Below are positions 13,981 through 22,750 of a stretch of DNA of 31,892 bases, piece by piece. Origin of the DNA: CAZJDM01 sp964544765 (GTDB taxonomy: Bacteria; Bdellovibrionota_B; Oligoflexia; CAYFLR01). Below the pieces are notes generated by a model. The model saw only the letters and a list, made by a program, of their open reading frames with translations. It was not told where the DNA came from and made no database searches. The stretch covers positions 1-31,892 of the forward strand of contig CAZJDM010000037.1 in the NCBI GenBank assembly GCA_964544765.1. Direction: 5' to 3'. Made by a program: the position numbers and the translations under genes. Within the stretch, counting starts at the first letter, position 1. Every line of letters starts with the position of its first letter.

Positions 13981-16755
13981 TTATATTTGAGAAAATCCTA
14001 TTGTTGATCTACCGGTCCTGTTGGGTAACCTACGAGCTTGTAAAGTGACACAAGCGTTAGGTGTTAGATGCAAATTTATAACATGTGTAGCGGTATCTAC
14101 TAGAAGATCCTTTTTAATAGTTTGTAACACTTCTCTGGGACTAGTATTATCAACAAAAAAAGCTTCCGCGTAAGCATCTATTATTGCATCTCTGTCCCTA
14201 AGATCAATAGTCAATTTTGGATATTGACTCCTGATTCTCTCAATCTCTCTATCAAAATGCAACTCAATAATACGTCGAAAATCATCTTGATCTGGAGCCC
14301 AAACAGGTAGTATCTCATCAGCTCTATCTACTAAAAATTCTGATAACCCATCTGCCCTTAACTTTTGGGAAAAATCATCTGGATTAAACGAACTACCCCT
14401 ATGTCCTTCTAAATAATTACTACCAGCGTTAGTAGCTATAAATAGTGTCGCATTAGTAGCGTCAATCATGGTAGTAGTTGCACCACCTTTAGTATTAAGA
14501 CCTTCGCTAATACTAAATTTTCCACTATCGGTTACTCTTAAAAGAGCATTTCTTAAATATAATTCTGCTTTTTCAAATTCATCCAATAGAAAAACAGTAT
14601 GAGCGTTTTTTCTTAAAGCCCTAGACATTTGGCCATATAGTTCTTCTTTAGAACTTACCTCAGTTAAGTCTATTCTTACAAAAGGTAGTTCCATAATTTC
14701 AGCATAAGTTCCGGCAATAGTAGTTTTGGCCTGCCCTTTTAAACCCGCTAAAATTAGGGTCATTTTAGGTTTATCATGATGTAATCCTGCATAAGCTATT
14801 TGAGTATGAGTTACAATAGCCCTCTTTACATTGCTGTGACCAATTATCTTTGCATCTAATTGTTCTGGTAACTCAGATAATTTTTCCGCTCTGCGAACAG
14901 GATCTAATTCCAATATGGGAATATGGAGGATTCTGACCGCTACTCGATCAACAAAGGACTCATCAATATTAGATGGATTTGGAGAGTTAGAAAATCTATC
15001 TTCTGCGTAAACCTCTTGTAATAAATCAATGGCTTTTCGTGGTTGATTGCCATCAGCCCTAAAACGGTTTGATAATTCAATAATCCTTTCTAAAACATTT
15101 CTGGGTAAAGACGGATACTGGCTTTCTACGGCCCATGCATCCATTATACTTATAGTTTCCCCTTGATTAGGTGCAGCTTTAGTAACTAATTGAAAAGCAT
15201 CTCTTAAAGATTGGTTACCTTCGACAGCCGCGTTCCATTGATCATAACTAGAAGTTCCAATAATCCTTATACTTCCATCTAACAATGAAGGCACTATTAA
15301 ATCAAAAAAATCAGAAGTTTTACCCTCTGAGGTTCCTGTACCTCGCATTGAATGTAGATTATCCACAAAAAGGATGGCTGGTTTCATTTTTAATGATTCA
15401 AGTAAGGCTTGTACTCGTGTTTCAAACTCTCCAACATAGGAAGCTCCGGCTGAAAGAGCAGACGGTGTGATTAAATAAACAGGGGTATTTGCTGGTATCT
15501 CAGGTATTTCACCCCGAGCAACCTTTTTAACAAAAGCATGAGCCAACTTGGTTTTACCCACCCCAGAATCACCTACTATTAAAATGTTTCCATTCTCATT
15601 CCTAGTTAATGTTTTTCTGATTTGTAAGATTGAATCTCTATCGCTCTCTAATAACTCAACAGCTCTACTATCTTTTCCGAGTCTTTCTGTAAGATTGGGA
15701 AATTTCTCTTCTACAAATTCAATGGGGTCTATCTCTTCCCCCTGTTTATCTCGTACAATACGTACATCATCAGTTCTAGGAATCAGGTATCTGGGAACTG
15801 GATAAGGGCCTTGGGGTTTAGGAATGGTCACCACCGGGAGGGGTCTAGGTTTTTTAGAACCTCCACTACCACAGCCTGATCCACTACAACCGTTACCTGT
15901 AGGAGCTGGTTGGATGGGGATGATGGCGGGGCTGCCTGTTCGCTTTGATGCTGGAGGTCTTGGTTTTTGTTGCCAAGCCCTCTGAAAAAATTGATCCATA
16001 TTTATTAACGGTAAAGCTTTTGGTGGAACAAACCTGGTACTATCAACTGGAATAGGATTGCTATCATTAATAACAATCGCATTTACTACAACCCTCACCT
16101 TTATGACAGTTTCAAAATCCGAAGCTAATAATGAGGATGAACCATCGGTTTTAACCAAATATAATGGCCCATTATGCCTTGCAGCTCTACGAATAAATTT
16201 TACAAGTAAATAGGGTTGATCAGCTACCATTATAGATCTTACTTCATAGATGGTTGATCCAGATTTTCTTCTTTTTAAAGCGCCACTATCTGTGTCAATG
16301 TCCAAATCAAATATTTGGCCCTGATCATTTACTAGGATCAAAAACTCGGTTTTCTCTCTATAAAGAGAAATTAAATAAGCTCTACGATGTCCTCCTAAAT
16401 TTTCTACAGCCCTTGTTCTTATTCTTTTTTCTAACATTGGTCTAAGAATTTCCGGTCTTGGAGCACTATTAAAGTTAAAAGGAAGACCATCAATTATTAA
16501 TGTAGCTTTCTGATCTGTAAGAGCCTTAAAATATATCCCTTCAAAACCATTGATCCCGTCCCATTGTAATGAAACCTCAGCCCCATTGGCAAAATACCTG
16601 GAAACACTCTGATAGGCAGCAGCATTAATTGGGCGAGCAAATAAAATAGAAGTAATTAATATTACTAGATATGACAAGAAAATTATTATCATTATATAGG
16701 TAGATTTATATAATTTCACAAGCAACCCCAAAATTGTTGAGCTTTTAAAAGACAT
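13981..16755 (-). CDS. Exported Clp/HSP100-like tandem AAA+ protein
   Basis: A 924-residue protein from ATG 16755; a TTG at 16764 is possible. It opens with a basic stretch and a hydrophobic segment (residues 21-40) ending ARPINAAAYQS, a signal peptide (cleavage near 47) or single N-in anchor. Residues 48-260 form a beta-rich domain I do not recognise. A Pro/Gly linker with C290 and C295 follows. Module D1 is Clp-like: Walker A GDSGVGKT (395-402) and pore loop SAGASYVGEFE (Y440), but Walker B reads FVDNLH (D465, N466) where Clp has D-E. The usual Arg-finger pair is replaced by RDAF (518-521). Module D2 has GLKGQAKT (671-678, Ala for the last Gly), LLDEFEKAE (D725, E726), TNAGS and Arg811 in LVDRADEI, and lacks the usual second pore loop. 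It follows menE by 35 bases. Function unknown; a periplasmic, torsin-like remodeller is the closest analogy. Confidence 0.85.
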   Translation of the reverse strand: MSFKSSTILGLLVKLYKSTYIMIIIFLSYLVILITSILFARPINAAAYQSVSRYFANGAEVSLQWDGINGFEGIYFKALTDQKATLIIDGLPFNFNSAPRPEILRPMLEKRIRTRAVENLGGHRRAYLISLYREKTEFLILVNDQGQIFDLDIDTDSGALKRRKSGSTIYEVRSIMVADQPYLLVKFIRRAARHNGPLYLVKTDGSSSLLASDFETVIKVRVVVNAIVINDSNPIPVDSTRFVPPKALPLINMDQFFQRAWQQKPRPPASKRTGSPAIIPIQPAPTGNGCSGSGCGSGGSKKPRPLPVVTIPKPQGPYPVPRYLIPRTDDVRIVRDKQGEEIDPIEFVEEKFPNLTERLGKDSRAVELLESDRDSILQIRKTLTRNENGNILIVGDSGVGKTKLAHAFVKKVARGEIPEIPANTPVYLITPSALSAGASYVGEFETRVQALLESLKMKPAILFVDNLHSMRGTGTSEGKTSDFFDLIVPSLLDGSIRIIGTSSYDQWNAAVEGNQSLRDAFQLVTKAAPNQGETISIMDAWAVESQYPSLPRNVLERIIELSNRFRADGNQPRKAIDLLQEVYAEDRFSNSPNPSNIDESFVDRVAVRILHIPILELDPVRRAEKLSELPEQLDAKIIGHSNVKRAIVTHTQIAYAGLHHDKPKMTLILAGLKGQAKTTIAGTYAEIMELPFVRIDLTEVSSKEELYGQMSRALRKNAHTVFLLDEFEKAELYLRNALLRVTDSGKFSISEGLNTKGGATTTMIDATNATLFIATNAGSNYLEGHRGSSFNPDDFSQKLRADGLSEFLVDRADEILPVWAPDQDDFRRIIELHFDREIERIRSQYPKLTIDLRDRDAIIDAYAEAFFVDNTSPREVLQTIKKDLLVDTATHVINLHLTPNACVTLQARRLPNRTGRSTIGFSQI

Positions 16756-16790
16756 TAAAACCAATCTATGGATTCATGATTAAATTAAAA

Positions 16791-18455
16791 TTAAGAATAT
16801 ATCAACAATTTATTAACTAACCTGTTAAAATAACCTAAATCAATTTTAAATTGGTCCAAATTAGAGGGTGAATTATGCTGATACTTTTGAAGCCCTTTAA
16901 ACCTAGGCCATGGAAAAAAATAATCTGGAACCTTATAGGAAGCTAATTTCAATCTCAAAAATACTTCAATATCTTTCATTTCATTTTTCTTAGACATACA
17001 ACCCGTTTCAACAAAAGCAACTGGTCTTTTGCCAAATTCCTCATGAAGAACAGGAACAACTACCGCTTTTTTTATCTCTTTCATTTCATAGAGAGCCTTT
17101 TCAATCTCTTCAGGGTAAATATTTTCACCACCAGAAATGAACATCCTATCTCTTCTACCCAAAACATCCAGATACCCGTCATCTGAAATCCTGCCTAAAT
17201 CACCTGTATGAAGCCATTTTTTGTCACTATCCACCATATACTCAGAATTTTTAATTTGTACTGACTCCATTACCTTTATTATATTTATATTTTTAGGTAA
17301 AATTTGCCTAAAAAATAATGTTTCTCCTTTGACCAAGATCTCCCCATCCTTAGAAAGACGAATTTTTCGATGCTTTAAAGCTTTGCCCGCTGTCAGCAAA
17401 TTCTTTAGCGAATCTCCCGGTTGGGTAGTGGCTATTTGTGAAGCCATTTCGGTAGAACCATAACTTACAAAAACAGGCATTTTTACTTCAAGGGCCTGTC
17501 TGATTAAAGACGGAGGAATCCTTCCACCCCCCAACAAAACCGCTTTCATCTTGTCTAAAGGATTTTGGGTAATTTTAACTTTATCATTATATAAATCACT
17601 AGTCTCTTTTAACAAACGGCATAATTGAGTTGCAACCATTGATAAATGAGTAATGTCATATTTATTAATTACATTCAATATAGATGTAGTATTGCTTGCA
17701 ATTACTAAAGTAGCTCCTGCTATCCAGGTTCTAAATAATAAAGAAAGACCACTTACATGATACAAAGGCAAAAATAATAACCATTTATCTCCTTCTGCCA
17801 AATGAATATTCTGATTTGAACCGACCGCACTATAATAATGATTACTCAAAGTATGTAAAAAGGCTTTAGTTTTACCCATACTCCCGGATGTAAATAGGAT
17901 AGTAGCTTGCTTGGTCAACCAGGTTTTATCCCCATTCAAATGGTAATTTAAAATTGAACCTGGCTCAATTTTGGCATAAAAAATATCTTTATCTGCACTA
18001 TATGCATTATCTTCATTATCTATACTATCTACATTCAATTCCCCTGTTATTAACGAGCAGACCAATTCATCCAAACGATATTGAGTTAAATCAGAAGTAA
18101 ATGCTTCAAACTTCTGTTCTACTACAATATCTATACAATTTATTTGCACCAGTAATTCTTCAACCTGTCCAGATGGTAACCTAGTATTAATCGGTACAAC
18201 GACTATCCCCAAATGAAAACATGCCATTAACAAAATGGGATATTCTATTCGATTGGAAGAATATATAGCTATCTGATGATTATTGCTCCAACCTAGTTGT
18301 TTTAACTTCTTACCGGTCTTCAAGATCAACATATAATAATTTTTATAGGATATAGTATTCCAAGCATCCTGTAAGGCAACAGCATCAAAGTTTAACTTAC
18401 CGTTTTTACAATTTTTAATATTATTATTATTATTTCTATTACTATTAGCTTTCAA
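16791..18455 (-). CDS. menE: o-Succinylbenzoate--CoA ligase
   Basis: MenE activates o-succinylbenzoate to its CoA thioester through an adenylate, in menaquinone synthesis. It belongs to the ANL superfamily and has 554 residues, slightly long for MenE. The adenylate-forming P-loop is TSGSMGKTK (189-197, Thr replacing the usual Pro). LLFLPLYHVSG, VSYGSTEMASQ, WLHTGDLG and GRRDRMFISGGENIYPEEIE are in the family order. The C-terminal catalytic-lysine motif, usually N-x-x-G-K, appears as FKGLQKYQ, so the Lys is only tentatively placed. The start is TTG 18455, overlapping menC by 11 bases. The N-terminus has a run of Asn encoded by a short AAT/AAC repeat. The assignment as MenE rather than another acyl-CoA ligase rests on the neighbours. 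Confidence 0.92.
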   Translation of the reverse strand: MKANSNRNNNNNIKNCKNGKLNFDAVALQDAWNTISYKNYYMLILKTGKKLKQLGWSNNHQIAIYSSNRIEYPILLMACFHLGIVVVPINTRLPSGQVEELLVQINCIDIVVEQKFEAFTSDLTQYRLDELVCSLITGELNVDSIDNEDNAYSADKDIFYAKIEPGSILNYHLNGDKTWLTKQATILFTSGSMGKTKAFLHTLSNHYYSAVGSNQNIHLAEGDKWLLFLPLYHVSGLSLLFRTWIAGATLVIASNTTSILNVINKYDITHLSMVATQLCRLLKETSDLYNDKVKITQNPLDKMKAVLLGGGRIPPSLIRQALEVKMPVFVSYGSTEMASQIATTQPGDSLKNLLTAGKALKHRKIRLSKDGEILVKGETLFFRQILPKNINIIKVMESVQIKNSEYMVDSDKKWLHTGDLGRISDDGYLDVLGRRDRMFISGGENIYPEEIEKALYEMKEIKKAVVVPVLHEEFGKRPVAFVETGCMSKKNEMKDIEVFLRLKLASYKVPDYFFPWPRFKGLQKYQHNSPSNLDQFKIDLGYFNRLVNKLLIYS

Positions 18456-19632
18456 TTTCTTGTAATAACCCTTGGTTAATATTCAAATCATTTAATTGAC
18501 TATCTTTCCAAAAGATCCCACCCTTTTCAACTTTCCAACCTTCTTTGACAACATCTTTTAACACATCTTGTTGAAACCAAATAAAAGTATTCAAACCCAT
18601 CGCGAATTCACCTGGTATTAAACTCGTCGATAAAGAAAGTAAAAATGAGTGACCAACTCCACTTAAAAAGGAACTACTTAAGACGGGTCTTATATCTAAT
18701 AAACCGGCCCTTTTAATCAACTGGATAACATATAGTACACTTCCCACAAGGCTAGGCTTTATTATCCAAGCTTTTACCCCATCCGTTTTTTGCATAACAT
18801 CAATGCTTTGGCTTACTCCCTTTCTCCCAACTAAATTATCAACTCTTTCCATCAGTGTTTCATCTAATGCAATGGGAACCCGAGTTCTTTTATAAAACGA
18901 TGATAAGTTAGCCGGATCTTCTACCGGCTCTTCGATGTATTCTATCTGATTAGCAGATATCTTTTTACCAAAATATACTGCTTGTTCTAATGACCAGGCT
19001 CGATTAGCGTCTAATCGTATCTGTCTATCCCCAATTAATCTCCTTAATAAATCAACTCGCTTAATATCCTCGTCAATACTATCACGTCCTACTTTAAGTT
19101 TAAAAGATTGATACCCTTGCTTAAGAAGTCTTTTTACTTCTCCCTCAAAATCTACTTCCTTTCCACTTAATAGGGCATTAAGAAGAATGAAGTTGCTTTC
19201 TTTTCCCGCTAACAGTTGTCTCAAAGACATATTACCCGTAGATAACATCATTCGAATTAGAGCCATCTCCAAACCAAATCTAACACTAGAATACAAGTTT
19301 GATAAACCTTGATCCCGATTGAAAAAGAACAAAATCCTTGTCTTATTTGAAAACTTTGAAATATCTGAAAAACTATTTAATTCTCTTGAATCAAAAGATT
19401 GATTTAATAATTGCTTTTTCACCTCAATTATCTGTAAAATACAATCATTTAAAGTTTCCTTATGTAATCCAGGTAAAGGAGCAATCTCCCCCCATCCGAT
19501 ATGGCCATGATCATTACAAATTCGTAGTAATAGTCCTTCTCTATCATTAATATATTTACCACCAATTTTTATGTTTTTAACTAAAGGAAGGGTATAATGA
19601 AATATTGATATATTTTTGATGGACAACTTCAT
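18445..19632 (-). CDS. menC: o-Succinylbenzoate synthase
   Basis: MenC dehydrates SHCHC to o-succinylbenzoate. The 395-residue product is an enolase-superfamily enzyme of the muconate-lactonising subgroup. The catalytic lysines are K178 and K180 in FKLKVG, the Mg2+ ligands D208 (RLDANRAW), E234 (YIEEPVED) and D257 (IALDETL), and the second-face lysine K292 (WIIKPSLVG). The N-terminal capping domain begins IFHYTLPL and has GWGEIAPLPG, as in other MenC proteins. An insertion of about 20 residues around 80-105 lengthens the capping domain. It overlaps menE and lies 28 bases after menA, so the three are probably one transcript. Superfamily members vary in substrate, but the neighbours settle this one. 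Confidence 0.96.
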   Translation of the reverse strand: MKLSIKNISIFHYTLPLVKNIKIGGKYINDREGLLLRICNDHGHIGWGEIAPLPGLHKETLNDCILQIIEVKKQLLNQSFDSRELNSFSDISKFSNKTRILFFFNRDQGLSNLYSSVRFGLEMALIRMMLSTGNMSLRQLLAGKESNFILLNALLSGKEVDFEGEVKRLLKQGYQSFKLKVGRDSIDEDIKRVDLLRRLIGDRQIRLDANRAWSLEQAVYFGKKISANQIEYIEEPVEDPANLSSFYKRTRVPIALDETLMERVDNLVGRKGVSQSIDVMQKTDGVKAWIIKPSLVGSVLYVIQLIKRAGLLDIRPVLSSSFLSGVGHSFLLSLSTSLIPGEFAMGLNTFIWFQQDVLKDVVKEGWKVEKGGIFWKDSQLNDLNINQGLLQEIES

Positions 19633-19660
19633 CGAGGAATCTCTCTAACTCTCTGTCTTT

Positions 19661-20536
19661 TTACCAAATCCAACCAATAGAGAAGAATAAAGAATGTACC
19701 AATAATAGTTTTCCGGTCATGGCCAAAACCTCATTCAAAGAACTTTTTTCCTTAATAAATATCTGCTTACATAACGGTATCGCTAAAAATATTGACAACA
19801 GTGATAAAATGCTGAGCCAAGGACCGCTGTTTTTGAAAATAATTAAAACCGGTATTAAAAGAGCCATCACAACTGAAAATAAGTATTCCTTTCGAGCAAA
19901 GTTTTTACCAAAACGTACTGCCAAGGTATATTTACCTACCTTTTGATCAGTTTGAATATCTCTTAGGTTATTCACCGTCAAAATGGCTACCGACCAAAAA
20001 CCCGGTGAAAACCCTATTAACACTGCATCCCATGACATGCTCATACTCTGTAAATAATATGTTCCTCCAACAGCTACCGGGCCAAAAAATATTAGAACCA
20101 AAACATCACCCCAACCTAGATAACCCAAGGGAAACTTACCACCAGTATAAAGAATACCAAAGCATATTGACAAAATACCTATTATCAAAATAGGAAGACC
20201 TCCTAATTGCACCAAATACAATCCTATTATAGCTGCTAAAATAAACATCAAATAAAAAGCTTTCTTCATGGCAATAGGCGTAATTAATCCCGATTGAGTT
20301 AATCTAACAGGACCCAGTCGATTCTTATTATCCGCTCCCTTTAAATAATCATAATAGTCATTGGCAAAGTTGGTTCCTATTTGAATAAAAAGGGCAGCTA
20401 AAAGACATGCAAAAGCCACCAACCAGTTCCAATACCCATCACTGTATGCTATGGCTAATCCCATACTTACCGGACAAACGGACGCCCATAACGTTTTGGG
20501 TCTAATTGCCAACCACCATAACTTGATATTATTCAT
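19661..20536 (-). CDS. menA: 1,4-Dihydroxy-2-naphthoate polyprenyltransferase
   Basis: MenA is a UbiA-family inner-membrane enzyme that attaches the polyprenyl chain to DHNA with loss of CO2, giving demethylmenaquinone. The 291-residue product has about eight hydrophobic segments. The first Asp-rich motif is NFANDYYDYLKGAD (56-69), followed by RLGPVRLTQSG. The second is NNLRDIQTDQKVGKYTLAVR. Both are specific to the MenA branch. AGGGTG lies 5 bases before the ATG. The 155 bases upstream hold no gene, and I see no convincing promoter there. Confidence 0.97.
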   Translation of the reverse strand: MNNIKLWWLAIRPKTLWASVCPVSMGLAIAYSDGYWNWLVAFACLLAALFIQIGTNFANDYYDYLKGADNKNRLGPVRLTQSGLITPIAMKKAFYLMFILAAIIGLYLVQLGGLPILIIGILSICFGILYTGGKFPLGYLGWGDVLVLIFFGPVAVGGTYYLQSMSMSWDAVLIGFSPGFWSVAILTVNNLRDIQTDQKVGKYTLAVRFGKNFARKEYLFSVVMALLIPVLIIFKNSGPWLSILSLLSIFLAIPLCKQIFIKEKSSLNEVLAMTGKLLLVHSLFFSIGWIW

Positions 20537-20691
20537 TGTTCACCCTAGAATAATTCAATTTATACACATTAATTACTTTTTTACTTTATTTACCATGCCA
20601 AGCAATCACAACCACATTAACTCTGTGAATAATCTATATATCAAAATTGGTTTTATTAAAAAGTTTTTATTAAATGGATGGTATTTATTGG

Positions 20692-21732
20692 TTATTGAGT
20701 GATATTTTCTTGGCTCTCGGATAATGAAGATAAACAATCATACACATCGGCGTATTCATTTTTTGGATCCCAAAAATAATATTTTTCAATAGGTTCCTGG
20801 TTTAATGCATTAATTTGAGCACATATTTGAGTGTAATCGTAATTGTATGCTTGCAAGCCAAAAATTATTTTGGGATACAATGAAGGCGCTATTCTTTTAA
20901 AGGTATTGTACACTACGTCATATGGACGTTCCTTTGGCCTTGAGTATCCAAAAGAACCTGGTGCAAATAATTCGGGATATACCATAGGTATTAAATAATC
21001 TAGAAAAGACTCAAATTGTAGCCAATCCTGACCCACACCTTTAGTACCTACAGTGTTCCAAAGTTCTGAAGCCAAAATAAAAATACCTAGTTTTTTATTA
21101 GTAATCTCTCTAACCGACATTAAATGCGTTAATAATTTACTTGATAACTCTAATTGTGATCCAAAATCATTTCCCTTTGGATAACGAAAATAATCTAAAA
21201 ATATTCCATCAATGGGTAAGCTACTAAGTTCTTTTAGTAAATTCATATTATAAGATAAAAAAGCTTCACAATTTGGATCAATAAATAAAGCCGTTTTAGC
21301 ATTCTTGATTAATCGACATTCAGGATGATAATGATAAAACTTTTTATCTAAAAAATAACTCCAACGAGCAAAAAGTAATCTATTCTGGGTCTTTATTTTA
21401 AACCAGTCAACTTTTTGGGGATAAACAGCCCCCATTTTCAAAGCTAAAATATTATTTGTCTTAAAGAAAATTATTCCATCAGCATTCTTAAAATCTACAA
21501 TCAAATCTAAGTGATATTTATCTGATTGTTCTAAATGCCGATTTAATAATCTAGAGTTACTAGCATGATAACCACTTATATAGATAGATCTTTGTTTGGT
21601 ATTTGAATCGGCAACCAATGAAGTAGATGAAATCAATACATACAAAATAAATAGAACATATAGTAAACTCAGAGCATATAACGAAAAATATGAGATATAA
21701 AGATTGTAGAAAAAATTTATATTTATCCTCAT
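20692..21732 (-). CDS. DUF4015-type putative glycoside hydrolase, exported
   Basis: A 346-residue protein with an N-terminal signal or anchor: a hydrophobic segment at residues 17-39, then SLVADSNT. The rest resembles the DUF4015 putative glycoside hydrolase family (PF13200), a TIM-barrel relative of GH13. The family landmarks appear in order: RSIYISGYHAS (48-58), LDLIVDFKNADGII (75-88, family D-I-K-D-x-D-G), FARWSYFLDKK, DGIFLDYFRYPKG (175-187, with D180 in the expected acidic position), YLIPMVYPELFAPGSFG, and P-x-x-R-P-Y-D-V-V. Activity and substrate are unproven for most of this family. It should act in the periplasm or at the cell surface. It sits between menB and menA, with gaps of 94 and 155 bases, so its place in the men transcript is uncertain and its link to quinone synthesis is not evident. 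Confidence 0.8.
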   Translation of the reverse strand: MRININFFYNLYISYFSLYALSLLYVLFILYVLISSTSLVADSNTKQRSIYISGYHASNSRLLNRHLEQSDKYHLDLIVDFKNADGIIFFKTNNILALKMGAVYPQKVDWFKIKTQNRLLFARWSYFLDKKFYHYHPECRLIKNAKTALFIDPNCEAFLSYNMNLLKELSSLPIDGIFLDYFRYPKGNDFGSQLELSSKLLTHLMSVREITNKKLGIFILASELWNTVGTKGVGQDWLQFESFLDYLIPMVYPELFAPGSFGYSRPKERPYDVVYNTFKRIAPSLYPKIIFGLQAYNYDYTQICAQINALNQEPIEKYYFWDPKNEYADVYDCLSSLSESQENITQ

Positions 21733-21826
21733 ATTATAATATTCGGAACTTATTTAAGATAGGTAAAGTAGTGAACTTAATTTATTAATTTAATTGATAT
21801 AATTGCAAATTATTAAATTAAAACAT

Positions 21827-22648
21827 TTAAGGTTGTCGCTCAAACTTAGAAAAATCTGGTTTTCTCTTTTCTACGAAGGCATTTCGTCCCTCCTGAGCCT
21901 CCTCACTCATATAATAGAGCATTGTAGCACAACCAGCTAACTCCTGTAGACCGGCCTGACCATCGCAGTCAGCATTAAAAGCTGCTTTTAAGCATCTAAT
22001 AGCGGTTGGAGAGTTTTGTAATATTTCATTAGCCCATTTTATTGTTTCTTCTTCTAATTGATCAAATGGAACAACCGTATTAACCAACCCCATATCCAAA
22101 GCTTGTTTAGCATTGTATTGTCTACATAAAAACCAAATCTCTCTGGCCTTTTTCTGCCCAACCACACGAGCCATGTAACTTGCTCCATATCCACCGTCAA
22201 AAGATCCTACCTTCGGACCCGTTTGTCCAAATATAGCATTGTCAGCGGCAATAGTAAGATCACACATCAAGTGTAGTACATGACCCCCACCAATTGCATA
22301 ACCCGCTACCATAGCAATAACTGGTTTGGGACAAGATCTTATCATTCTTTGAAATTCTAAGACATTTAATCGGTTTTTGCCTTTATCATCTGTATATCCA
22401 GCATAACCCCTAATCTTCTGATCACCTCCAGAACAAAAAGCTTTTTCTCCTTGTCCCGTTAAAATAATGACCCCTATACTTGCATCTTCTCGGGCTTTGG
22501 CAAAAGCATCACACATCTCAAAGACGGTTTGAGGACGAAAAGCATTTCTTACCTTTGGACGATTAATAACAATCTTAGCTATACCATCGGTTTTTTGATA
22601 TAAAATATCTTGATAATTACCTTGTAAAATCCAATTGATATCATTCAT
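21827..22648 (-). CDS. menB: 1,4-Dihydroxy-2-naphthoyl-CoA synthase
   Basis: MenB closes the second ring by an intramolecular Claisen condensation of o-succinylbenzoyl-CoA. It is a crotonase-fold enzyme, 273 residues from ATG 22648; a GTG at 22666 is an alternative. GIAKIVINRPKVRNAFRP, FCSGGDQKIRG, AGYAIGGGHVLHLMCDLTIA and GQTGPKVGSFDGGYGASY are all diagnostic. QTG and the Trp of REIWFLC correspond to the residues that hold bicarbonate in E. coli MenB, so this should be the bicarbonate-dependent type. From memory it is strikingly close to the E. coli protein over its whole length, including the C-terminal KRKPDFSKF. A gap of about 100 bases separates it from menH. Confidence 0.97.
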   Translation of the reverse strand: MNDINWILQGNYQDILYQKTDGIAKIVINRPKVRNAFRPQTVFEMCDAFAKAREDASIGVIILTGQGEKAFCSGGDQKIRGYAGYTDDKGKNRLNVLEFQRMIRSCPKPVIAMVAGYAIGGGHVLHLMCDLTIAADNAIFGQTGPKVGSFDGGYGASYMARVVGQKKAREIWFLCRQYNAKQALDMGLVNTVVPFDQLEEETIKWANEILQNSPTAIRCLKAAFNADCDGQAGLQELAGCATMLYYMSEEAQEGRNAFVEKRKPDFSKFERQP

Positions 22649-22696
22649 ATATAAGTCTAACCTCACAAATTTGATTAATAAGTTCCTAGGTTAAAA

Positions 22697-22713
22697 ATCT
22701 CATGCATTGAGAT
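22697..22713. promoter_or_regulatory. Palindrome between menH and menB
   Basis: ATCTCA-TGCAT-TGAGAT is a perfect 6-base inverted repeat around a 5-base centre. It lies 49 bases upstream of the menB start, in the only sizeable gap in the first half of the men run. It is a candidate operator for a separately controlled menB transcript. Confidence 0.4.
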
Positions 22714-22750
22714 ACATATCGTAAAAGGTATACCCATAGCATGAATTTCT

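Noticed and set aside
18418..18455. Trinucleotide repeat at the menE start as a phase-variation site
   Set aside because: The unit is three bases, so slippage would only change the number of Asn residues and would not shift the frame.
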